A stretch of 64,000 bases of DNA from an uncultured Acidobacteriia bacterium (lineage in GTDB: Bacteria; Acidobacteriota; Terriglobia; Bryobacterales; Bryobacteraceae), in the NCBI GenBank assembly GCA_903851195.1, contig CAINNJ010000058.1, positions 248,001-312,000 on the forward strand, written 5' to 3'. The translations under genes and the position numbers were made by a program. Below the pieces are notes generated by a model. It did not search any database, was not told where the DNA came from, and saw only the letters and a list, made by a program, of their open reading frames with translations. Positions 28,801-38,500 of this stretch are shown piece by piece. How positions within the stretch are numbered: the first letter of the stretch is position 1; each line of letters begins with the position of its first letter.

Positions 28801-31800
28801 AGCAATCAGAGGTTCGTCTGAAATATCCGCGAACTCGTTTGTCAGTTGTTCAACCGTCTGCCGGGCATCCGCTTCCGTCGCGAGCCACGGCACGTCGATC
28901 GCACAGCAGGCGACATTCGGATATTCCTGCGGCAACACCCGCACAGGGCCGACCAAAGTAGCTTTTACCGGTGTCACCGGATCGGCGCCCGTGACGTCAT
29001 GCAATTGATTGGCGACTACGAATACTTCAAGAGGCGTGACCACGCGCTGTTGGCCCAGCGCCTGGGTAAAGTAGAGCAGACTGTAAAAGCTGTTGGTTTC
29101 AGCCTGGTCGGGGCTGGCCTCCTCATCCCCGGAAACACTCCAGAGATGGACCACCTTCCGCGGCATATTGGGGAGGGCCTGCAGCAGCGCGCTGTAGTCG
29201 CTCGCCACACCGGGACGAATCGCGAACGCACTGCCGGATAATTCCGCAAACGCCGGGCCCGCCTGTACCGTGATCACGGTTTGTCCGGTATGGCGAAGTG
29301 CAGAGGCCAGTCGTTCGCCTAATCCGGCCTGGTCGAGGAACAGCAACCACACTTCCGTTTCCGTCAATGCCCGCCGGGGTAAGGGAGCAAGCTTCCACGA
29401 GGGCGCGTAAAACCAGTCGGCGACCGGCAGACGGCGGAGCGTCGGGGATGTAAGCGGCGCCGCGGCGGAGGGTTCGATCCAGCAGCGTTGGCGTTCAAAC
29501 GGATAAACCGGCAGCGGCACGCGCCGGCGGCTCTCATTCGCGTAGTAGGCGTTCCAGTCGATTTTCGCGCCGTGCCGCCACAAATATCCCAGCGCCGATT
29601 GCAACTGGCCCAGATCCGACACGTCCTCCTGCACCGCACGGAGCGAGGTGAATATGGGAACTTGCGGGTCGCGTCGGCCACGTCTGGCGAAAGTCGCCAG
29701 GGTATGGCCAGGCCCCACTTCCAGCAACACATCGACCGCGGCGCTGAATGAAGTGAGGCCATCGGCGAAGCGCACGGTCTCGCGCAGATGACGGGCCCAG
29801 TAGGCCGGGCTGGTCGCCTCTTCGGCGGTGATCCAGGTCCCGCTCAGATTAGAAACGTAAGGCGTGGCCGGCGGTTGCAGCGGAATCCGCGACACGCGCG
29901 ACTCAAAGCCGGACAGGATGGGATCCATCATCGGCGAGTGAAACGCGTGGGAGACATGCAGAGGCCGACAGGTCAGCCCTTTGCGGGTCAACTCCGCATG
30001 CAGCGCGTCGATAGCGGCGCATGTCCCGGCAATCACACACCGATCGTTCTCATTGATGGCGGCAATGGCAAGTTCAGGGTTGAGGTAGGGGCTCACCGCT
30101 TCCGGTTTGAGCGGCACGGCCAGCATGGCTCCGGGCGGCAAGCCTTGCATCAATCGGCCCCGGGCGGCGATCAGCGCCAGACCGTCTTCCAGCGAGAAAA
30201 CACCGGCCAGACACGCGGCGACGTATTCACCGACACTGTGGCCGATCAGCGCGACGGGCCGAACGCCCCACGCCATCCACAGGCTGGCCAAAGCATATTC
30301 GATGGTGAAGAGAGCCGGCTGCGCCATCGCCGTCTCCAAAAGATTCCGCTCCGCCGCGCTCCTGTCTCCGGTCGGATAGAGAACCTCGCGCAGATCGATT
30401 CCCAGGTGCGGCTGCAGCAAGACCGCGCAACGATCCACAGTCGCGCGAAATAACGGTTCGGCGTCGTATAAGTCGCGCGCCATGTCGACATACTGCGTTC
30501 CCTGGCCGGAGAACAGGAAGCCGACCCGGGCTTCTTCCTGCGCCTTGACCGGGGCCTCGCCCAACGCGGCCAGCTGTGTCACGGCCTGCGCGACATCTTT
30601 GGCGACAACGGTGTGCCGATAGGGCATGGGATGCCGCTGTGTCAAAGTGAAGGCGACATCGGCCAGATTGGCTTCCGGAAACCGTTGAAGACGATCCGCC
30701 AGATTGGCGGCGATTCGGGCCAGTGCCGACGGCGTTTTCGCCGACAAAGGCAGGAGCTGAGAGGTGCGGCTGGCCGCGGAAACGGCCGGCGGCGGCGCTT
30801 CCTCGACGACGACGTGCGCATTGGTGCCGCCAATACCGAATGAATTGACCCCGGCGCGGCGGGGCGTGGTGTCGCCTGGCCAGTCCTGCAGCCGGGTGTT
30901 TATATAAAACGGACTGGTCGCGAACGGAATATCCGGATTCGGCTCCGAAAAGTGCAGACTGGGCGGAATCTGCCGGTGCTTCAGCGCTTCCACGGTCTTG
31001 ATAAGACCGGCCACGCCTGCCGCCGCATCGGTATGGCCCAGATTGGATTTGACCGAGCCTACGGCGCAATACTGGTTCGCCGTGGTGGCGGTCCGGAAGA
31101 CTTCCGTCAGGGCCGCGATTTCGATGGGATCCCCGAGCGCGGTGCCGGTGCCATGCGCTTCGATATAGGAAATTGTCGCCGGCGAGACGTCGGCCATCGC
31201 CAAAGCCTCGGCAATGGCGGCCGCCTGTCCCTCCACGCCGGGAGCCGTGTAACCTACCTTATTCGCGCCGTCGTTGTTAATGGCGCAGCCGCGAATGACG
31301 GCATGAATGGTGTCGCCCTCGGCCAGTGCATCGGCCAGCCGCTTCAGCACCACAATGCCCACTCCGTCGCCCTCGACGGTGCCCTGCGCCCGCGCGTCGA
31401 ACGCGCGGCAGTGCCCGTCGGGCGAAAGGATCATGCCCGCCTGATGAAGGTAACCGGACTTCGAGGGCAAATGGATGGCGACGCCTCCCGCCATTGCCAT
31501 GTCCGACTGATAGCTGAGCAGGCTGTGGACGGCCAGACTTACCGCCACCAGCGCGGAAGAACAGGCCGTGTTGACGTTGATGCTTGGCCCGGTCAGATTG
31601 AGATAGTAAGAGACGCGGGTCGGAACGAAATCCTTGTCATTGCCGATCGACATCTGCAGAATATCGCTGATGGAACCGGGATTCTCACTCCGCAGAAGAT
31701 TGTTATAGAGATAGTGATTGGCGCCCACACCCGCAAAAACGCCGATCCGGCCCGGATACCGGTCCGCATCGTAGCCGGCATTCTCCAGCGCTTCCCAGGC

Positions 31801-32130
31801 ACATTCGAGAAAGAAGCGATGTTGCGGATCCATCGCCGCCGCCTCGCGCGGCGAAATCCCGAAAAAGCGCGCGTCGAACAGATCCACATCCGACAACGGG
31901 CTTTTTGCTTTTACATAATTGGGCTTCTTCAGGAGTTCAGGATCTATGCCGGCCTCCAGCAACTCTTCGTCGCTGAAAAACGTAATCGACTCAACCCCGT
32001 CGCGAATATTGCTCCAGAATTCGTCAATGTTGTCGGCGCCGGGGAAACGTCCCGCCATGCCGACGACGGCAATTGCGTTGAGGGCGTTGTCCGTATCCAT
32101 ATCCGTAACCGGAACTCCTGTCGACTTCAT
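25795..32130 (-). CDS. Terminal PKS: KS-AT-KR-ACP-sulfotransferase-thioesterase (CurM-like)
   Basis: This 2111-residue protein closes the assembly line. The KS (about 18-445) has Cys190 (VNTACSSAL), EAHGTGT and KSNLGHTDAAAG. The AT has GHSVGEY near 632 and HAFH, indicating malonyl. The KR (from about 1130) has GGMGGIG and a catalytic Tyr in GQVAYTAANAF; no DH or ER is present. The ACP carries Ser1448 (GQDSL). A sulfotransferase domain (about 1535-1790) has the PAPS loop LLSPPRAGSTLL and LLVDKTPFYAFHTR. The TE has Ser1908 in GHSFGG and a His in PGDHFTML. In curacin CurM the same KS-AT-KR-ACP-ST-TE order sulfates the beta-hydroxyl, after which TE hydrolysis triggers decarboxylation and sulfate loss to a terminal alkene. 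The same outcome is predicted here. Its ATG overlaps the upstream NRPS stop as ATGA. Confidence 0.93.
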   Translation of the reverse strand: MKSTGVPVTDMDTDNALNAIAVVGMAGRFPGADNIDEFWSNIRDGVESITFFSDEELLEAGIDPELLKKPNYVKAKSPLSDVDLFDARFFGISPREAAAMDPQHRFFLECAWEALENAGYDADRYPGRIGVFAGVGANHYLYNNLLRSENPGSISDILQMSIGNDKDFVPTRVSYYLNLTGPSINVNTACSSALVAVSLAVHSLLSYQSDMAMAGGVAIHLPSKSGYLHQAGMILSPDGHCRAFDARAQGTVEGDGVGIVVLKRLADALAEGDTIHAVIRGCAINNDGANKVGYTAPGVEGQAAAIAEALAMADVSPATISYIEAHGTGTALGDPIEIAALTEVFRTATTANQYCAVGSVKSNLGHTDAAAGVAGLIKTVEALKHRQIPPSLHFSEPNPDIPFATSPFYINTRLQDWPGDTTPRRAGVNSFGIGGTNAHVVVEEAPPPAVSAASRTSQLLPLSAKTPSALARIAANLADRLQRFPEANLADVAFTLTQRHPMPYRHTVVAKDVAQAVTQLAALGEAPVKAQEEARVGFLFSGQGTQYVDMARDLYDAEPLFRATVDRCAVLLQPHLGIDLREVLYPTGDRSAAERNLLETAMAQPALFTIEYALASLWMAWGVRPVALIGHSVGEYVAACLAGVFSLEDGLALIAARGRLMQGLPPGAMLAVPLKPEAVSPYLNPELAIAAINENDRCVIAGTCAAIDALHAELTRKGLTCRPLHVSHAFHSPMMDPILSGFESRVSRIPLQPPATPYVSNLSGTWITAEEATSPAYWARHLRETVRFADGLTSFSAAVDVLLEVGPGHTLATFARRGRRDPQVPIFTSLRAVQEDVSDLGQLQSALGYLWRHGAKIDWNAYYANESRRRVPLPVYPFERQRCWIEPSAAAPLTSPTLRRLPVADWFYAPSWKLAPLPRRALTETEVWLLFLDQAGLGERLASALRHTGQTVITVQAGPAFAELSGSAFAIRPGVASDYSALLQALPNMPRKVVHLWSVSGDEEASPDQAETNSFYSLLYFTQALGQQRVVTPLEVFVVANQLHDVTGADPVTPVKATLVGPVRVLPQEYPNVACCAIDVPWLATEADARQTVEQLTNEFADISDEPLIAYRGRRRWLATAEPIRLSESRGSIREGGVYLITGGMGGIGLAVAEALLPYRPKLALLGRSPLPEQGEWDAWLAEHSADDATSRKIRAVQELKAGGAELLVLTADVSDAAEMRAATSEITNRFGSVHGVIHAAGIGGANIISQTTDEAVASVLSPKMRGTLVLDEVLRDVTLDFFVLCSSLSSFLGGVGQVAYTAANAFQDAFAASRAASYPVLSLNWDAWREVGMAAYQFVDGHRAPPADYGLSRAEGQKLFLQALGSGLTQLLISTLEFGQVVRLNRKPDSPAPGAVIPKQSRPDLGVPYVAPGTPVERWLTGIWQESLAIEQIGVNDDYFLHLGQDSLNAMGLVNQIQEKLGAILHLKAIFDAPTIARMAAYMEQNYPDALQSVLGLAVVTRRDAPSHEIGPALLSGIRGEVAANLPRFRVPATKNPRAVFLLSPPRAGSTLLRVMLSGHHQLFAPPELGLLGLEDVADMLTDSSADYLRHGSVRALMQIRGCDAEQAEREFAGYAAQGLSTQEFYAIMQAEIGDRLLVDKTPFYAFHTRILQRAEELFQDALYIHLLRHPYGMIRSFEEVRLDLNNALPAAHLSRRELAEATWALCNENILEFLESVPSARKHQIRYEDLVTQPEAVMRDMCRFLGIDFDPSLLQPYQDSGQRMTDGVHQGARMIGDPKFHRHKAISPDAATQWARTYTEDFLSESTGSLANRLGYVERVQSCLISLQAGDERPPVFCVPGITGNVLSLSQVARQLEAGQPFYGLQPVGVDGKAAPLPTMEAVAAQYIADIRRRYPRGPYYLAGHSFGGRVAFEMARQLIVQGYEVPRLFIFDTYWDVEGLQSGSRPAAGTLSEVDWLTSLAQAMGLGTERQLRDVRESLIAVPEGDRLNRLLTILKSANLTPAHTDAEQLLALDLLYRANYGMVRYPESPVPVSVTLFQAEERTPERDAVARRDPSAGWKALVTGDVEIVPVPGDHFTMLANPFASELARRLTACLESLIDHPCQTTG

Positions 32131-35100
32131 GACGCCACCGGCCTGGTCTGATCCGCATGCACCTGCCGGCGCTGCCGCAATGCATTTCGCTGTTTCTGCG
32201 CGCGCGACTCAGCCTGCGTGACCGTGGCGCTTCCCGCCTCGCGGGGTTGCGCCAGATGCGCGGCCAAAGCGCTGATCGTCGGATAGCGGAACAGGTCGAC
32301 GGTGGCTACATCGCGCCGCAGGACACGCTGCAGTTCGCCACGCATCTTCACCGTGAGCAGCGAATGCCCGCCCAGATCGAAAAAATTATCGTGGACGCTC
32401 ACTTGCGCCACGCCCAGAAGTTCCGACCAGATTGCCGCAATTTGATTTTCAATCGGCGTGACCGGCGCGACGTACTGGCTGGCGGTTACCAGGCTATCGC
32501 CGCCGGGCGCGGGCAGGGCCATCCGGTCGACTTTACCGCTCGGCGTCAGGGGCATTTTGTCCAGCTGAACGAAACGGCTCGGTACCATGTGCTCGGGCAG
32601 CTTTTCCATCAGAAATACGCGAAGCCGGAGCGGATCGAATAACTCGCCCGGTCCCGGTTTGACGTAAGCCACAAGCACCTTATCGTGGCCCGCGTCGCGC
32701 ACCGTGACCACAGCTTCGCTTACCGCCGGGTGCTGCGTGAGAAGCGCTTCGATTTCACCCGGTTCCACACGCATGCCGCGGATCTTGACCTGATGGTCGG
32801 CCCGCCCCAGATATTCAATGTTGCCGTCGGGCAGCCAGCGCGCCAGATCGCCGGTTTTGTAGGTGCCATCGATAAATCTCTCCGCCGTCAACTCCGGCCG
32901 GTTCAGATACCCGTGCGCAACCTGGATTCCACCGATGTGGATTTCACCGGACACCCCAATGGGCACTGGCTTGCGCCGCGGATCCAGGATATAAATTTGC
33001 GTGTTGGCAATGGGACGCCCGATAGGAGGTAAGTGCGGCCACTCCCGCGCCGGCCCTTGCAGTTCATATGCTGTAACGACGTGGGTCTCGGTGGGGCCAT
33101 ACTGATTGACCAGGCTGCATGCGGGCATGCGCTCAAACCAACGCGAAAGTGCGGGCGTGACCTGCAACTGTTCGCCGGCGGTAATGACTTCGCGCAGGTA
33201 AAATGACCGCTGCCCTTCGGCCGCCAGTTCGGCTATCTGCTGCAGCGCGATGGCAGGCGCAAACAATCGTTCGATCCGGTGAACCGCGATAAATTCGACG
33301 AGCGCTTCCGGATTCCGTCGCCGCTCTTCGTCGAGAAAAAATAGCACGCCGCCGGCACACCATGTCGAGAAGATCTCCTGAAAGGAAACGTCGAAACTGA
33401 TGGGCGCAAACTGGAGCGTTGCGGGTGTGGTGACCCTGCCGCTGTCCAGTTGCCAGCGGAGCAGATTCGCCAGCGCCCGGTGGGGCATTGGCACACCCTT
33501 GGGCAGCCCGGTTGACCCGGAAGTGTAGAGTACGTACGCCGGGATGTCGGGCGTGCATTCTGTCAACGGGTTCTCAGCACTGTTCTGTTCGATAATTGGC
33601 CAGTCCCTGTCCAGACAAACAACACGGGACGAAGATATCGGCAGGCGGTCTGCAAGCGTTGCCTGGGTCAGCAGAACAGGCGCCGCGGCATCTTCCACCA
33701 TAAAACGCAGCCGTTCCGGCGGATAGGAAACGTCGAGCGGTACATAGGCCGCACCGGCTTTCAGGATGCCCAGAATTCCCACGGCCATCTCCAGCGAGCG
33801 TTCCACACAAATACCAACCAAAGATCCCGCGGTCAGCCCCTGGGACACCAGATAACGGGCTAATCGATTGGCCCGAGCGTTCAGTTCGCTGTAAGTCAAC
33901 GAAGACTCACCAAACGTAACCGCCGTCGCCCCGGGCGTGCGGGCCACCTGAGCCTCCACCATGTGATGGACGGTTTGCTCCGGATAATCGACCGCCGTGT
34001 CATTCCATTCGATAAGAACCTGTCGGCGCTCGGCCTCGCTGAGCAGAGGCAGATCGGCCACACGCTGATTGGGCTCTGCCGCGATCCCGGCGAGTAAGAC
34101 TTCAAAATGACCCAGCATTCGCCGGATCGTGACTGCGTCGAAAAGGGTAGCGTTATAGATGCACTTGCCGGTCAGGGTGTCGGCGGTTTCCCACAGATGC
34201 ATCTCCAGATCGAAGCGGACGGGCTGCAGGCCCAGATCCAGTTCGTCAATCCGAAGGCCGGGAAGTTCCAGCTTCCCCATGCGATTATTCTGCAGTGCGA
34301 ACAGTACCTGGATTAGAGGGTTGTAATTGAGGCTGCGGGCTGGCTGGAGTCTCTCGACCAGCCGCTCAAACGGAATATCCTGATGATCGTACGCCGCCAG
34401 CGTGGTCTCACGCACCTGAGCTAACAAGTCGGAGAACGCCGGGTTGCCGGCAAGATCGGCGCGGAGAGCGAGTGTGTTGACGAAAAATCCAATGAGTGGC
34501 TCGAGTTCCGCATGGTTGCGGTTCGCGATCGGCGAGCCCACCACGATATCGGTTTGACCGCTGTAGCGCGCCAATAAGATCTGAAAAGCCGCCAGCAGGG
34601 TCATAAACAGCGTCGCGTCGTGGCGCTGGCTCAACTGGCGCAGTTGCCGGCTTACTTCCGCGGGCACTTCAAAATGAAGCGTACCGCCCTGAAAGGTTTG
34701 ATGACCCGGGCGCGGGTGATCTGTCGGCATTTGCAGAAGCTGCGGCGCGCCACTGAGGCGGGTCTGCCAGTATTGCAACTGCCGGGCTGAAGCTTCACTC
34801 TGCATCCACGCCCGCTGCCAGAAGGCGAAGTCGGCGTATTGGATAGGAAGCGGAGGCAAGGGCGAAGGCAGCGACTGGATAAATGTGGTGTAGAGGGTAG
34901 TAAGTTCGCGTATCAGAACGCCCATCGACCAGCCATCTACCGCGATGTGATGCAGGGTCAGCAGGAGGATCTGTTCTTCGTCCGCCACTCTTAACAGCGA
35001 GCAGCGCAACATCAGGTCCGCCGACAGATCGAACGATCGCGTCGCTTCCAGTCTGGCCAAACGCAGCATCTCCGCGTCCTTTTGGCCGGCCGTCAGGGGA

Positions 35101-35558
35101 CGCAGGTCGATAACAGGCAGTTCCACCGGGCAGCCGGCGCGAATCCTCTGGCAGGCTTCGCCGTCCACCAGTTGCACGGTCGTGCGTAAACTCTCATGAC
35201 GATCCACGATCGCCGCAAGGGCACTGGTCAGGGCATCCAAATCCAGTCGCCCTGTAAGCCGGAGCGCTTCGGGAACATTGTAGGCTTCGCCATCGCCCAT
35301 CTGATCCAGAAACCACAGGCGCGCCTGAGCGAACGAAAGGGGCGGATTGGTATCGCGCGGTGCTCTCGATATGGCAGGAAGCGCCGCTCTGCTGCGGGTT
35401 AAGAAGGCAAGCAGCTCAGTTTTGTGAATCTGTAGCTGATCGCGCAGTTCCGGGGTCAGAGCGCCGCGAGGAGCGCGACAGCGCAACTGATCGCCATCCG
35501 GCAGAAGCTGGATCTCGCGCGCGCGCAAATCCGACAATAGCTCCTGGATGCCGCTCAT
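32127..35558 (-). CDS. NRPS module (docking-C-A-PCP), proline-like substrate
   Basis: This 1143-residue module opens with a TubC-type docking domain (1-50, ELLSDLRAREIQLLPDGDQL). The condensation domain has HHIAVDGWS near residue 201. The adenylation domain has YTSGSTGLPKG near 679, SFDVSFQEIF, and NQYGPTETHVV. Aligning to GrsA gives the specificity code D-V-Q-F-I-A-Q-V-V-K. Known proline codes are DVQ(F/L/Y)IAHVVK, so proline or a related cyclic imino acid is likely, with Gln instead of His at position 322. The PCP Ser is in LGGHSLL near 1063. It acts between the N-methyl-leucine module and the terminal PKS. Start and stop overlap neighbours as ATGA. Confidence 0.92.
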   Translation of the reverse strand: MSGIQELLSDLRAREIQLLPDGDQLRCRAPRGALTPELRDQLQIHKTELLAFLTRSRAALPAISRAPRDTNPPLSFAQARLWFLDQMGDGEAYNVPEALRLTGRLDLDALTSALAAIVDRHESLRTTVQLVDGEACQRIRAGCPVELPVIDLRPLTAGQKDAEMLRLARLEATRSFDLSADLMLRCSLLRVADEEQILLLTLHHIAVDGWSMGVLIRELTTLYTTFIQSLPSPLPPLPIQYADFAFWQRAWMQSEASARQLQYWQTRLSGAPQLLQMPTDHPRPGHQTFQGGTLHFEVPAEVSRQLRQLSQRHDATLFMTLLAAFQILLARYSGQTDIVVGSPIANRNHAELEPLIGFFVNTLALRADLAGNPAFSDLLAQVRETTLAAYDHQDIPFERLVERLQPARSLNYNPLIQVLFALQNNRMGKLELPGLRIDELDLGLQPVRFDLEMHLWETADTLTGKCIYNATLFDAVTIRRMLGHFEVLLAGIAAEPNQRVADLPLLSEAERRQVLIEWNDTAVDYPEQTVHHMVEAQVARTPGATAVTFGESSLTYSELNARANRLARYLVSQGLTAGSLVGICVERSLEMAVGILGILKAGAAYVPLDVSYPPERLRFMVEDAAAPVLLTQATLADRLPISSSRVVCLDRDWPIIEQNSAENPLTECTPDIPAYVLYTSGSTGLPKGVPMPHRALANLLRWQLDSGRVTTPATLQFAPISFDVSFQEIFSTWCAGGVLFFLDEERRRNPEALVEFIAVHRIERLFAPAIALQQIAELAAEGQRSFYLREVITAGEQLQVTPALSRWFERMPACSLVNQYGPTETHVVTAYELQGPAREWPHLPPIGRPIANTQIYILDPRRKPVPIGVSGEIHIGGIQVAHGYLNRPELTAERFIDGTYKTGDLARWLPDGNIEYLGRADHQVKIRGMRVEPGEIEALLTQHPAVSEAVVTVRDAGHDKVLVAYVKPGPGELFDPLRLRVFLMEKLPEHMVPSRFVQLDKMPLTPSGKVDRMALPAPGGDSLVTASQYVAPVTPIENQIAAIWSELLGVAQVSVHDNFFDLGGHSLLTVKMRGELQRVLRRDVATVDLFRYPTISALAAHLAQPREAGSATVTQAESRAQKQRNALRQRRQVHADQTRPVAS

Positions 35559-38500
35559 AATTCGACTTCCTCAAACTCTCCGGACTGCTCTTCCGCCGGC
35601 TGCGCCGCCCAGCGCGCATTCTCAATCGCCTCGGACAAATGGGCGACAGTCGCTTCTTCAAACAGCGTGCGCAAAGGAAGATTGAGAGAGAAACTCTGGT
35701 TGATTCGGGAAATTACCTGGGTGGCCAGCAGGGAGTGCCCGCCCGCCTCGAAGAAATTGTCGTGAATGCCCAAACGCTCGATTCCCAGGACTTCCGACCA
35801 GATCTGCGCGACCGTCGCCTGCGTGGCATTGCCGGGTGGCGTAAACGCTGTCGCGAGCGTACCGGGCAGAAGCACGGGCGCCGGCAGCTTGCGCCGATCG
35901 ACCTTGCCGTTCGGCGTCAGTGGCAGCGCGTCGAGCAGGACGTACGCGGATGGCGCCATGTAATCCGGAAGCTTTTGCTGCAGGAACTGGCGCACCGCGG
36001 GAATTAATGTGCGGCTCAGCTTACCCAGAAGCGGATTGTTTCCATATTCGCGCCACGCCCTTCGCGGAAGTTCTCTGAAGTCCAGCGCTTGTAAAGTGCT
36101 GCCCTCCGTATTGCGGGTGAACAGGACATCCATCGCGCCTTGTTGCGCGCCTGCATCGGACCAAAGCACCTGGACTTGATAGGGCAGTGCGTCGCTTAGA
36201 GCCCAAAGCGCTTCGGGATCGACAGCCCGGTCCGGATCCGGCCGCGCCTGACGCAATTGCGAGACGGTCTGGTGATGAGCATCCTTCAGCCACGCGAGCG
36301 TATGTGCGGCGCTTTGTAGCCGTGCGTTGGGCACGGACCGTAACCCGAGAACGGCAGGCCTTTCATTCGACAGTTTTTCCCGCAGAGTATCCAGTGTCAG
36401 CGTCGTCTGGCGCCAATCCTGCCAGCCGATAAGCCGGTCGGATGCGCCCGGGGCCGACGCTTCAGACTGTTGGGGCAAGGCTTTCGACAGAACAACCTGA
36501 TAACGAAAGCGGGTCAGTTCATTGTGATGATGTCCCCGTTTGAGCCGAATCTGTGCCCGGTCGATTTGTGGAAGACGTTGCTGGAGAGCCGCAAAAAACG
36601 CCGGGGAAACCAGGAGTTCTTCCTCGTCCCTGACACGTTGCAGCACGCGCTGCGCAAGGTGTGAGCGCGTCAGGTCATCCGGCGCCTGATAAAGCTGCAC
36701 TGAGGCGTGATAGGCCTCAAGTAAATCGAAATTGCGTATATCGCCGACATAGATGCTGCCGCCCGCACGGACGGAGCGCACAGCTCCTTCCAGAACCTGC
36801 ATCAGATAATCGATGCCCGGAAAGTACTGAATGACGGAGTTGAGAATTACCAGATCGAAAGCGCCGGGTTCAATCCCTGTAAAATCGTCGGCCATGCGCT
36901 GGGACAGCTTTACGTGCGCAAGCCCGGGCGCCGCGGCTTTGATGCGTTCCACGTGTTGCAGCGCTTCGCGTGAATAATCCGTTCCCCAATATTCCGGAGC
37001 GTCGGGCGCAAGCCGCGACAGCAACAAGCCGGAGCCACAGCCGATTTCCAGGATACGCTTCGCTCCCAACGCCCGGATCTCAGCGACAGTGTGTTCCACC
37101 CATTCGGCCATTTCGGCCTCCGGAATGGGTTCGCCCGTGTAGCTGCTCTGCCAGCCGGTCAGATTAAACGTGGCGTCCTGTTGCTTCGGCGTTTTTCCGT
37201 AGGTCTCTTCGTACAGTGCCTGCCACTGGGTGACGTGTTCCGTCGCGGCCGCCGTATGGATCGTCGGCACAAGATAGCCGGTAAGCCGCTTTTCGCCGCC
37301 GCCCCCGCCGGCCGCCATGCCGTTGTCTCCATGTGCAACCACCACGGCTTCCCGCACCCCGGGGTGTTCCGTCAACACTGCCTCTATCTCGCCCGGTTCC
37401 AGACGGAAACCCCGAATCTTGAGCTGTGCATCGATCCGCCCGAGAAATTCGATGTCGCCCCCGGGCAAATAGCGCGTCAGATCGCCGGTGCGGTAGAGCG
37501 CGCCTGGCCCGTAAGGATTGGGAATAAATTTCTCCGCCGTCAGTTCCGGACGGTTGTGATATCCGGACGCGACACTGTCTCCCGCGATACAAAGTTCGCC
37601 GGGAACACCGACTGGGACAGGCTGCAGGTGCGAATCCAGAATGTAAACCCTTACGTTGGCGATAGGACGGCCAATGGGTGGAGCCGAGTTGCCGTTTGGT
37701 GGCACCGCGCAGGATGTCGCGACGACGGTGTTCTCAGTCGGGCCATAGTTATTGACCAGCTGAAAAGGCCTTGGCGAAGACCCTGCTGTATGAAGCTTGT
37801 CCCCTCCCGTCAGCATGATGCGCAGCGGAACTTCCCGCGGCCAGTCCAGCGCCAGCATCTGTTCCGCCAGCGGAGTAGGAACAAACGCAATCGTAATTGC
37901 GCGCGTAATAAGCCAATCTTTCAGCCGCTCTGGATCGCCTGCTATTTTGGATGGAACAAGGTGCAAGGTAGAACCGGCGGCGAGATAGGGCCAAATCTCC
38001 CAGCCGGCGGCATCGAAGGCGAGACTCGCCAGTTGAGTAGCGTGATCCTGCGCGCTGACCAGAAAGGCCCGCCGGTGCCAGCACACCAAATTCATCAGGC
38101 CGCGATGAGGAACTGTAACTCCCTTGGGCTTTCCGGTGGAACCGGACGTGTAGATGAGATAGGCGAAATCTGTTGACGCCGGCTTCCGAACCGGATTGCT
38201 CTTGTCAAAGGCCGCGATGGCATCCCAGTCCTTATCCAGGCACACGATATGAGCGTTCTGAGCGGGCAATCCGGCCGCCAGTCTTTCCTGGGTCAGAATG
38301 ATGCGCGCCTGCGCGTCCGCGAGGAAAAAAGCCAGTCTCTCCTGGGGGTCGGACGGCAGAAGCGGCACATAGTATGCGCCTGCTTTCAGAATTCCGAGCA
38401 GTCCGACGATCGTTTCCGGCGAGCGCTCGGTACAAATGACGACGGGGGTGCCGGCGCCGGCTCCCCGTGAGATAAGGTAGTGCGCGAGTTGATTCGCCCG

